DNA from: Thermoflexia bacterium
Lineage (GTDB): Bacteria; Chloroflexota; Anaerolineae; B4-G1; SLSP01
NCBI GenBank assembly: GCA_030605705.1
Contig: JAUWHU010000526.1
Location: 1-7,024, forward strand
DNA length: 7,024 nt
Direction of reading: 5' to 3'
The notes below the pieces were generated by a model. It was not told the origin of the DNA. It was given only the letters and a program-made list of their open reading frames with translations, and made no database searches. Shown here piece after piece: positions 1-5,487 of the stretch; position 1 is the stretch's first letter, and the number at the start of each line of letters is the position of its first letter. Position numbers and translations under genes: made by a program.

Positions 1-1
1 C

Positions 2-1447
2 CTGGATCGTCTGTGTCCCCAACTGCATCTCGAACTCACCCAGCCGGACGGATACGAGGATTTGCTGGGCGAGATCGAGGACTGCCAGCAGGATCTTTCC
101 AGGGCAGAAAAGCGGGAAGTCCCCCTTGACGAGGCGAGCACCTGGTGGTACCAGCGGCATTACGCCCCCATCGCCCAGATCATCCGGCAGCGTGAAATCC
201 TCCAGGAGTTCCCCGGTCGCACCGAGGCTGATTTGTATCTCTGGCTACGGCGCAATCAGGAGGAACTGGAAACGCGCTACAGCCATCACGTCCGGTGGGA
301 AGAGGTCGCCGATGATCTGGCGAAACGCTTTGGAGAGAAGACCACACCGGCTCGTCTGTTCAGGAAAGTGGTCGGCCGGCTGGCAGGCGGTGTGGGCGAA
401 CTGAGCGGGCGATTGGTGGAAAACATCGCGCCGGGGGTGCAGACGCAGGAGAACGACGCTCTAGCCGCCGCGCTGCTGGCCCCCATCCGCCGCGTCGCTA
501 CGGCCACGCCGCCGTACCGTTTCGGAGGGACGACCCGGGCCGAGTGGGAAGCGTGGCATACTCAATTCCGTGACCAATTGTGGCAGCTGTTGGGTGTGGG
601 AGACTCCCCCCGGCAACTCTTTGAGCCGGCAGACCTGCAAGCCGAGGTCGCAGAGCGCGTCAGCCTCGACGGCGGCCTCCGGCGTGAGCTCATCTGGCTG
701 AACACTGAGGCAGAGCTGCGCGTGCCTGTCTACCTCTTCCTGCCGGCGGAAGTAGCCGGGGCGCGGCCGGCCATCGTCGTTTTCCCCGGTCACGGCACCA
801 TCGCCCAGACGGCCGGCGTGCAGAAGTCTTACCAACGGGCCAACGCGCTGGAACTCGCCCGCGCCGGCTTCGTCACGTTGACGGTGGAACCACGCGGGTT
901 TGGCCGGCTCGGCGCGCTGGGACATCTCCAAATCGACGCCGCCGCCCGGCTGGTGGGCCGCACCTGGTACGGCCTGCTCGTCCGGGACGCGCTGCGCGCC
1001 ATAGACTATCTTCTGACCCGCCCCGAGGTGGACACGGCCCGCATCGGCGCGGCCGGCATCGGCGCCGGCGGGGCGCTGACCATGTACACGGCGGCCCTGG
1101 ACGACCGGGTGAAGGTGGCGCTGGTCAACAGCTACTTGGGCAAGTATGTCGTCACCTGCCTGGACGAGAAGCACTGTCCCTGCAACGATATTCCCGGCAT
1201 CCTGCGCTACGCTGAGATGGGGGACGTGGCAGCCCTCATCGCCCCGCGTCCGGTGATGTTCGTCAACGGGCAGCGCGACCCGTCCACCAGCTCCGCCGCG
1301 CGCGGTTCCTTCGCCATCGTCCGGCAGGTGTACCGGATCTTGGGTGTGCCACAGCGCGCCAAACTGATCGAACCGGAGGAGATGGGACACGCCTTCGACA
1401 ATCAGCTGGCGATTGGCTGGTTCCGCCGTTGGCTGGCAGATTCTTGA
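2..1447 (+). CDS. Alpha/beta-hydrolase-like protein with DUF4032/ParB-associated N-terminal region; 5' end outside window; catalytic Ser replaced by Gly
   Basis: The frame is open from the first codon in the window, so the start lies upstream; the TTG at 62 is probably internal. The first ~115 residues contain 'WWYQRHYAPIAQIIRQREIL' and 'FPGRTEADLYLW', a signature I know from DUF4032 proteins and from ParB-N-like proteins of Actinobacteria and Chloroflexi. From about 440 onward comes an alpha/beta-hydrolase domain of the large acetyl-xylan-esterase/Abhydrolase_7-like type: oxyanion-loop region 'VVFPGHG' (778-798), 'RGFGRLG', a nucleophile-elbow region at 1055-1072, 'HCPCNDIPGILRYAEM', 'LIAPRPVMFVNGQRDP' (acid Asp, 1277-1279) and 'EMGHAF' (His, 1388-1390). 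The elbow reads G-I-G-A-G-G where the family has G-x-S-x-G, so the Ser is Gly (GGC, 1061-1063) while Asp and His remain. It is probably a non-catalytic or altered hydrolase; substrate unknown. It ends 35 bp before iolG on the same strand, but its link to inositol metabolism is unproven. Confidence 0.8.
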   Translation: MDRLCPQLHLELTQPDGYEDLLGEIEDCQQDLSRAEKREVPLDEASTWWYQRHYAPIAQIIRQREILQEFPGRTEADLYLWLRRNQEELETRYSHHVRWEEVADDLAKRFGEKTTPARLFRKVVGRLAGGVGELSGRLVENIAPGVQTQENDALAAALLAPIRRVATATPPYRFGGTTRAEWEAWHTQFRDQLWQLLGVGDSPRQLFEPADLQAEVAERVSLDGGLRRELIWLNTEAELRVPVYLFLPAEVAGARPAIVVFPGHGTIAQTAGVQKSYQRANALELARAGFVTLTVEPRGFGRLGALGHLQIDAAARLVGRTWYGLLVRDALRAIDYLLTRPEVDTARIGAAGIGAGGALTMYTAALDDRVKVALVNSYLGKYVVTCLDEKHCPCNDIPGILRYAEMGDVAALIAPRPVMFVNGQRDPSTSSAARGSFAIVRQVYRILGVPQRAKLIEPEEMGHAFDNQLAIGWFRRWLADS

Positions 1448-1473
1448 TTCTCGATTCTCGATTCTTGATTTTA
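1439..1473. repeat. Heptamer tandem repeat GATTCTY, about 4.5 copies
   Basis: Four uninterrupted 7-bp units start at 1439, 1446, 1453 and 1460 (GATTCTT, GATTCTC, GATTCTC, GATTCTT), followed by a diverged fifth, GATTTTA (1467-1473). The tract covers the last two codons and the stop (1445-1447) of the upstream hydrolase gene. It runs into the Shine-Dalgarno sequence of iolG, so it fills nearly the whole 35-bp gap. It is seen directly in the sequence. It resembles the short heptameric repeats (STRR) known from cyanobacteria; its function is unknown. Confidence 0.85.
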
Positions 1474-1478
1474 GGAGG
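1473..1478 (+). promoter_or_regulatory. Ribosome binding site of iolG (AGGAGG)
   Basis: A full AGGAGG lies 4 nt before the ATG at 1483. It decides the start: the same frame is open back to a TTG at 1429, but that lies inside the preceding gene and would add residues encoded by the heptamer repeat. Confidence 0.8.
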
Positions 1479-1482
1479 AAGC

Positions 1483-2517
1483 ATGTCATCAAACGTGAAT
1501 GTGGGTATCATCGGCGCGGGACGGATCGGGCGACTCCACGCCGAGCACCTGGCCTTCCGCATCCCGGCGGCCAGGCTCGTCGCCGTCTCCGATATTTATC
1601 TGGCTGCGGCCCAGAAGTGCGCTGCCGACTTCAACATCCCCACGGTCAGCCAGGACCACCGTGTTATCATGGACAATCCTGACATTGAGGCCGTCGTCAT
1701 CTGCTCCAGCACCGACACGCACGCTCGGCTGATCGAGGAAGCGGCGGCTGCCGGGAAACACATCTTCTGTGAGAAGCCGATTGACCATGATCTGGCGCGC
1801 ATTGACCGCGCGCTGGCTGCGGTGGACAAAGCGGGTGTCAAGTTGCAGATCGGCTTTAACCGGCGCTTTGACCCCAACTTCAAGCGCGTACACGACCTGG
1901 TGCGCGCGGGCCAGATCGGTGAGCCGCACATCCTGCGCATCACCAGCCGCGATCCGGCGCCGCCGCCCATCGCATACATCAAAGTCTCTGGCGGCATCTT
2001 CTTAGACATGACCATCCACGACTTTGACATGGCCCGCTATCTCATCGGCAGCGAGGTGGAGGAGGTCTACGTGGCAGGCGGCGTGCTGGTGGACCCGGCC
2101 ATCGGCGAGGCCGGCGACATTGACACGGCGCTCATCACTCTGTGCTTCGAGAATGGCGTCATCGGCACCATTGACAACAGCCGCCGGGCCATCTACGGCT
2201 ACGACCAGCGCGTAGAGGTCTTCGGTAGCGAGGGCTGTGCCATCGCCGGCAACAACTATCCCAATACCGCCATCGTCAGCGACAAGCACAGTGTTCACCG
2301 GGACTTGCCGCTCAACTTCTTCATGGAGCGCTACATCGAGTCCTACATCGCGGAACTGCGGACCTTCATCGAGTGCATCCAACAAGATCGCACGCCGCCG
2401 GTGACGGGGGTTGACGGGCGCATCCCGGTCGTCATGGGCTACGCGGCCCGCAGGTCCTACGCGGAGCACCGCCCGGTCCGGCTTGACGAAATCGCCTTTA
2501 GTCTTCTTGACAGGTGA
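1483..2517 (+). CDS. iolG: Inositol 2-dehydrogenase, Gfo/Idh/MocA family
   Basis: Predicted cytoplasmic NAD-dependent oxidoreductase of 344 aa, the usual length for IolG. It oxidises myo-inositol to scyllo-inosose (2-keto-myo-inositol), the first step of inositol catabolism. The N-terminal Rossmann fold has 'GIIGAGRIG' (residues 8-16). The Gfo/Idh/MocA signature 'CEKPI' supplies the conserved Lys98. The C-terminal domain has 'GFNRRFD' (124-130) and 'LDMTIHDFD', where Asp175 and His179 match the Asp/His of the IolG catalytic triad (Lys97, Asp172, His176 in Bacillus subtilis). Family membership is certain. The inositol specificity rests on these residues and on the adjacent iolN and iolM genes; scyllo-inositol or another polyol dehydrogenase is the main alternative. 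The ATG at 1483 is chosen for its AGGAGG. The stop at 2515-2517 lies in a small hairpin (CAGGT-GAAA-ACCTG). Confidence 0.85.
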   Translation: MSSNVNVGIIGAGRIGRLHAEHLAFRIPAARLVAVSDIYLAAAQKCAADFNIPTVSQDHRVIMDNPDIEAVVICSSTDTHARLIEEAAAAGKHIFCEKPIDHDLARIDRALAAVDKAGVKLQIGFNRRFDPNFKRVHDLVRAGQIGEPHILRITSRDPAPPPIAYIKVSGGIFLDMTIHDFDMARYLIGSEVEEVYVAGGVLVDPAIGEAGDIDTALITLCFENGVIGTIDNSRRAIYGYDQRVEVFGSEGCAIAGNNYPNTAIVSDKHSVHRDLPLNFFMERYIESYIAELRTFIECIQQDRTPPVTGVDGRIPVVMGYAARRSYAEHRPVRLDEIAFSLLDR

Positions 2518-2534
2518 AAACCTGAAAATCTCTC

Positions 2535-2562
2535 TTGACAAATGCTAAATGTTGATTATATT
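2535..2562 (+). promoter_or_regulatory. Probable sigma70-type promoter for iolN (TTGACA-N16-TATATT)
   Basis: A perfect -35 box TTGACA (2535-2540) is separated by 16 nt from TATATT (2557-2562), a good -10 box. It starts 18 bp after the iolG stop, in clearly AT-rich DNA, and points at iolN. The predicted transcription start is near 2569, giving a leader of about 155 nt. This suggests that iolN and the genes after it can be transcribed separately from iolG. No experimental support is available. Confidence 0.6.
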
Positions 2563-2567
2563 GAGAA

Positions 2568-2581
2568 TGCACACGTTTGCA
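2568..2581. promoter_or_regulatory. Palindromic operator, LacI/PurR/CcpA-like symmetry
   Basis: TGCACACGTTTGCA is a 14-bp dyad around a central CG, with six of seven pairs symmetric (only C2572/T2577 mismatched). The layout resembles LacI-family operators such as those of CcpA and PurR. It begins 5 bp after the -10 box and covers the expected start of transcription, the classic position for a repressor. The regulator is not in the window; a LacI-type inositol repressor is an inference. Confidence 0.45.
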
Positions 2582-2708
2582 AAACACATTTGGGCAAAAC
2601 TTGGCTCTTCTCGGAGATGCTAAGTCAGTAACCAGTTCTGTGTCGTTCGGGTCATTCTTGCCTGGCCCAGTGCCTGGCTGAATACCCATGATCCAAATTT
2701 CAAAATTT
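2582..2708 (+). other. Untranslated leader of iolN, no gene seen
   Basis: An AT-rich stretch between the operator and the Shine-Dalgarno sequence of iolN. I see no credible ORF and no convincing riboswitch fold. The one visible repeat is TGCCTGGC, present twice (2659-2666 and 2671-2678). The region is long for a plain leader, so some regulation at the RNA level is possible but not shown. Confidence 0.4.
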
Positions 2709-2716
2709 TAGGAGGT
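2709..2716 (+). promoter_or_regulatory. Ribosome binding site of iolN (TAGGAGGT)
   Basis: TAGGAGGT is strongly complementary to the 3' end of 16S rRNA. AGGAGG ends 8 nt before the ATG at 2724. This is the strongest Shine-Dalgarno sequence in the window and fixes the iolN start. Confidence 0.85.
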
Positions 2717-2723
2717 ACAGAAA

Positions 2724-3851
2724 ATGTCAGAAGGTAAGATTCCCCAGGGGTTTCTCCCCACCGCCCAACCGGACCTTTTCTTCGAGGACAACACCGTTGG
2801 TCGTCTGCAGAAAGAGGTCTGGGAGTCCAGTGACGCTGAGATTGATGCGATCTTAGCCGAGTACGGCATGCCCGCTCCCCTCGAGTGGGGCAAGCCTGGT
2901 TCCTACATCCAGACCACTGTGCGCCACGTGCTGGAGGAAAACCGCCGCAAGAACGACATCATCTTCATCCCGGTGGGTTCCACTGAGTTACACGGCAGGC
3001 ACATGTCCAGTGCCATGGACACTGTCTTCGTCAGCTTCATCGTCGAGGGGGTGCGCCGCTACACGGCCAAGCGCGGGGCGGCGGTCAACCTGGCCCTCCC
3101 GCCGCTGATGTATGGCGCGCACCCCTATCATCACTTAGGGATGCCCGGCACCGTCATCGTCCGCGAGGACGTGGCGCGGGAGATGATGATTGACGTGATG
3201 TTGGGTCTCTGGAACGACGGCTTCCGCAAGCAGATTATCATCAACAATCACGGGCAACTATGGATGTTAGAAGCGGCGATTCAACAGTTCGAGAAACGCT
3301 ATCAACTGCCTGGCATCTTCCGGGTCATGGACTGGCACCGCGCCGTCCGGCAGTTCTTCCGCACGAAGGATCGCGGAGGCGTGTTTGACACCAATTTTGT
3401 CCACGCCGCCGAAGCCGAAACATCACTGGGATTGTTCCTCTGCCCGGAGCTGGTAGATATGGATTACGCCGTGAACACGCATGGCAAATCCTATCTGCCC
3501 GATGGGCACTTCGACAAGTCGGTCGAGCCGTTCAGCCGGCCCAGCCGCTGGTCGGAGGGCGAGGGACACGCCGCCATCGAACTCGTGGGAACGCCGGAAG
3601 GCGTCGTCGGCAAGGCCAAGGCCGGTACGGCGGAAAAGGCCAAACGGCCCCTCGCCGCTATCTTGCGTTACCTGACGCTGGTCAATGACCAGATATTGGA
3701 GGCATTCCCGTCGGGAACCGTGCCGCCGGTCGAGGAGACGACCTTCCGCACTGAGGCAGAGATGGAGCCTTACCTGCGCGAGCCGTGGAGCGAGGGGTGG
3801 AAGCCGGTGTACGGGCTGCCGCGCCTGGGTCAGGGCACGTTGTTGGGGTGA
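2724..3851 (+). CDS. iolN: 3-dehydro-scyllo-inosose hydrolase, creatininase family
   Basis: A cytoplasmic metal-dependent ring hydrolase of 375 aa with the creatininase fold. It is predicted to open the ring of 3-dehydro-scyllo-inosose (diketo-inositol) to give 5-keto-L-gluconate. The creatininase metal-site motifs are present: 'GSTELHGRHMSSAMDT' with Glu88, His90, His93 and Asp99; 'NNHGQ' with His176 (usually NGHGG in the family); and 'HAAEAETS' with His227, Glu230 and Glu232. The protein is longer than ordinary creatininases (~240-260 aa). It has a ~75-residue N-terminal extension and a long C-terminal tail (~280-375), which I associate with IolN. The family assignment is firm; the specific function follows from the neighbours iolG and iolM, the same trio known from Thermotoga maritima. 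Other creatininase-family amidohydrolase activities are the alternative. The start is fixed by TAGGAGGT. The gene has its own promoter and a likely operator upstream. Confidence 0.83.
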   Translation: MSEGKIPQGFLPTAQPDLFFEDNTVGRLQKEVWESSDAEIDAILAEYGMPAPLEWGKPGSYIQTTVRHVLEENRRKNDIIFIPVGSTELHGRHMSSAMDTVFVSFIVEGVRRYTAKRGAAVNLALPPLMYGAHPYHHLGMPGTVIVREDVAREMMIDVMLGLWNDGFRKQIIINNHGQLWMLEAAIQQFEKRYQLPGIFRVMDWHRAVRQFFRTKDRGGVFDTNFVHAAEAETSLGLFLCPELVDMDYAVNTHGKSYLPDGHFDKSVEPFSRPSRWSEGEGHAAIELVGTPEGVVGKAKAGTAEKAKRPLAAILRYLTLVNDQILEAFPSGTVPPVEETTFRTEAEMEPYLREPWSEGWKPVYGLPRLGQGTLLG

Positions 3852-3884
3852 GGAGAGAGGAGTGAGGAGTTAGGAATGAGGAGT
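3850..3884. repeat. Heptamer tandem repeat GAGGAGT, 5 units
   Basis: Units start at 3850, 3857, 3864, 3871 and 3878: GAGGAGA, GAGGAGT, GAGGAGT, the diverged TAGGAAT, then GAGGAGT. The tract begins on the stop codon of iolN (3849-3851). Each intact unit contains GAGGAG, which looks like a Shine-Dalgarno core, though no start codon with a real gene follows. Confidence 0.85.
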
Positions 3885-3895
3885 AGTGTGTGAAG

Positions 3896-3937
3896 CATAC
3901 GCAACACGCAACACGCAGCACGCAGCACGCAACACTA
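3896..3937. repeat. Heptamer tandem repeat ARCACGC, about 6 units
   Basis: A diverged unit CATACGC (3896) is followed by AACACGC (3903 and 3910), AGCACGC (3917 and 3924) and a diverged AACACTA (3931-3937). It lies 11 bp after the GAGGAGT tract, has an unrelated sequence, but shares the same 7-bp period. Together the two tracts take up about half of the spacer between iolN and iolM. Confidence 0.85.
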
Positions 3938-3994
3938 GCTGTGGCCGGTCTCCTCCAGATTATTGAGTAGCTACGTTGTTCAATTCTAAATTCC

Positions 3995-4001
3995 AAGGAG
4001 G
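3995..4001 (+). promoter_or_regulatory. Ribosome binding site of iolM (AAGGAGG)
   Basis: AAGGAGG sits 7 nt before the ATG at 4009. It favours that start over the TTG at 3976 in the same frame and over the internal ATG at 4021. Confidence 0.8.
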
Positions 4002-4008
4002 AAAAATA

Positions 4009-5205
4009 ATGCAAGGCAAGATGAAAGGTGTAACTTTGGTCGCGGATTGGGACCCCAAACCGATTTTCAAACTGGGAACCAAGGACATTGATGGTTGTCA
4101 GACCTATCTCGGTAGTTTGGTGTGGCGCCATCCCCGGCTGGAGATCCGCGAATACGATATTCCCACTCCCGGACCGGATGAGGTGCTGCTCCAGGTCAAG
4201 GCCTGCGGCATCTGCGGCTCGGACGTACACATGGCCCAGGCCAGAGACGATGGCTACATTTACTATCCGGGACTCACGGGATTCCCTTGTATCCTGGGAC
4301 ACGAGTTGTCCGGCATCGTTGTCGAAGCCGGCAAGGACGCGCGGGATAAGCGCACCAACAAGCCGTTCAGGGGTGGCGAGCGTGTTACCACCGAGGAGAT
4401 GTTGTGGTGTGGTCACTGCAAGCCGTGTGCCGATGGCTTCCCCAACCACTGCGAGAACCTGGACGAAATCGGATTCAACGTCAACGGGGCATTTGCTCAG
4501 TACGCGGTGCTGCCCGCCAAGACACTGTGGAGCCTGGAGCCTCTGGCAGATACCTACAAGGGTGATGACATTTTCCTGGCCGGCAGCTTGACAGAACCCA
4601 CCAGCGTGGCCTACAACGCCGTGATCGAGCGGGGCGGGGGAATCCGGCCTGGCGACCGGGTCGTCATTCTGGGCGGTGGCCCGATCGGCGTCGCAGCCTG
4701 CGCCATCCTCAAGCGGGCCGGTGCGTCAAAGGTCATCATCTCCGAGCCGCAGCCCGAACGCGCTGCGCTGGCATTAGCGATGGGGGCCGACTACGCTATC
4801 AACCCCCTCGAGGAGAACTTCGCCGATCGGGTGCTGGAGATCACCGGTGGCATGGGGGCCGATCTCTTCATGGAAGCGACAGGGCTGCCGCAGATCGTCT
4901 ACCCCGACATTGAGCGGGTCATCTGGGAAGGTCGGACGCTGAACAGCACCGTCGTCGTGACGGCGCGCGCCGAGGCCAAGATGCCCGTCACAGGGGAAGT
5001 GCTGCAAGTGCGGCGGGCGCGCATCGTCGGGTCGCAGGGTCACTCCGGGCACGGCACCTTCCCCAGGGTCATCGAGTGCATGGCCGATGGCATGGACATG
5101 ACGGGCATGATCACCAAGAAGATCACGCTGGAGGAAGTGCCCGAAAATATCATCATGCTGCAGAAGAACCGGACGGAATGTAAGATCACTTGCCAGATGG
5201 GTTAG
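4009..5205 (+). CDS. iolM: Zinc-dependent scyllo-inosose 3-dehydrogenase (alcohol dehydrogenase superfamily)
   Basis: A 398-aa cytoplasmic medium-chain dehydrogenase predicted to oxidise scyllo-inosose to 3-dehydro-scyllo-inosose, the substrate of IolN. The catalytic zinc site is complete: Cys69 in 'CGICGSD', His98-Glu99 in 'GHE', and Glu196 in 'SLTEPTS'. The structural zinc site has four cysteines (134, 137, 140 and 148). The coenzyme domain has 'GGGPIG' (222-227), and the acidic Glu246 at the end of the next strand favours NAD(H) over NADP(H). An N-terminal extension containing 'WDPKP' and 'VWRHPRLEI' and the insert 'RDKRTNKPFRGG' (~112-123) set it apart from sorbitol and threonine dehydrogenases. 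They agree with what I recall of Thermotoga IolM (TM0412). The superfamily is certain; the substrate is inferred from similarity and from iolG and iolN. Automatic annotation may call it threonine or sorbitol dehydrogenase. Confidence 0.85.
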   Translation: MQGKMKGVTLVADWDPKPIFKLGTKDIDGCQTYLGSLVWRHPRLEIREYDIPTPGPDEVLLQVKACGICGSDVHMAQARDDGYIYYPGLTGFPCILGHELSGIVVEAGKDARDKRTNKPFRGGERVTTEEMLWCGHCKPCADGFPNHCENLDEIGFNVNGAFAQYAVLPAKTLWSLEPLADTYKGDDIFLAGSLTEPTSVAYNAVIERGGGIRPGDRVVILGGGPIGVAACAILKRAGASKVIISEPQPERAALALAMGADYAINPLEENFADRVLEITGGMGADLFMEATGLPQIVYPDIERVIWEGRTLNSTVVVTARAEAKMPVTGEVLQVRRARIVGSQGHSGHGTFPRVIECMADGMDMTGMITKKITLEEVPENIIMLQKNRTECKITCQMG

Positions 5206-5222
5206 AAACCGATCCGTTATTT

Positions 5223-5271
5223 CACCACTGAGACGCAGAGTTTTTATGGTTTTCTCTGCGTCTCTGCGGTG
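5223..5271. repeat. Hairpin-forming inverted repeat after iolM, possible terminator or dispersed palindrome
   Basis: Two 18-nt arms (5223-5240 and 5254-5271) around a 13-nt AT-rich loop pair at 16 of 18 positions, including an 11-bp perfect stem (GACGCAGAG with CTCTGCGTC at its core). It starts 17 bp after the iolM stop. There is no T run after the stem on the plus strand, so it is not a standard intrinsic terminator. The arm sequence ('GAGACGCAGAG ... CTCTGCGTCTCTGCGG') is of a kind I have seen dispersed in many environmental bacterial genomes. It could still end or stabilise the iolM transcript. Confidence 0.65.
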
Positions 5272-5300
5272 CAACTTGTCAGGTGCAGGCAAGGTTGGAC

Positions 5301-5455
5301 ATAGTAACGAATTGTGTGCTTGAACGTTTGTTCCACAGTTTCCAGCGAGTTCTTGCGGTCGGCGGACAACACTGTGGCGACAAGACTCCCCGAAGAGAGC
5401 CCAGGTGGGCCTCCACCGCATAGAACAGATGTGCAAGCACATAATTTAGGACTAT
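5301..5455. mobile_element. ~155-bp element with imperfect inverted ends, MITE-like or structured leader
   Basis: AATTGTGTGCTTG (5310-5322) and CAAGCACATAATT (5434-5446) are inverted copies with one mismatch. The similarity extends outward to ATAGT (5301-5305) and ACTAT (5451-5455), and inward with gaps through TGTTC (5329-5333) and its partner GAACA. The centre holds two further small dyads: CCACAGT/ACTGTGG (5333-5339, 5371-5377) and GCCCA/TGGGC (5399-5403, 5406-5410). No ORF starts well here. It could be a deletion derivative of an insertion sequence, or a folded RNA leader of uxaE. I found no clear target-site duplication. Confidence 0.4.
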
Positions 5456-5474
5456 CTGAAAATTTGGTTGTGGT

Positions 5475-5480
5475 AGGAGG
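5475..5480 (+). promoter_or_regulatory. Ribosome binding site of uxaE (AGGAGG)
   Basis: AGGAGG lies 7 nt before the ATG at 5488. The frame stays open upstream to a TTG at 5314, but that 58-codon extension runs through the inverted-repeat element and has no matching residues in UxaE as I know it. The start at 5488 is therefore preferred. Confidence 0.8.
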
Positions 5481-5487
5481 CCGCGTT

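Noticed and set aside
1429..1482. Longer iolG start at 1429
   Set aside because: It overlaps the preceding gene, would encode the heptamer repeat, and lacks a ribosome binding site; ATG 1483 has AGGAGG.
461..1492. Long minus-strand ORF opposite the hydrolase
   Set aside because: A shadow frame in GC-rich DNA: its sequence shows no recognisable domain, whereas the plus strand encodes clear hydrolase motifs.
2511..2524. CAGGT-GAAA-ACCTG hairpin at the iolG stop as a terminator
   Set aside because: Only a 5-bp stem and no following T run; too weak to call, although the GAAA loop is tidy.
3850..3937. CRISPR-like array between iolN and iolM
   Set aside because: The repeats are 7-bp units in direct tandem with no spacers; they are simple tandem repeats.
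3963..3990. Possible promoter before iolM (TTGAGT-N16-TCTAAA)
   Set aside because: Transcription would start at about 3997, inside the Shine-Dalgarno sequence of iolM, leaving no proper binding site on the message.
4774..5442. Minus-strand ORF opposite the end of iolM and the spacer
   Set aside because: Most of it is antisense to a well-supported gene. Its remaining part reads through the inverted-repeat element and resembles no protein I know, although it could be a remnant of a transposable element.
5314..5487. In-frame extension of uxaE upstream to a TTG at 5314
   Set aside because: It runs through the inverted-repeat element and has no residues typical of UxaE; AGGAGG at 5475-5480 with ATG at 5488 is a better start.
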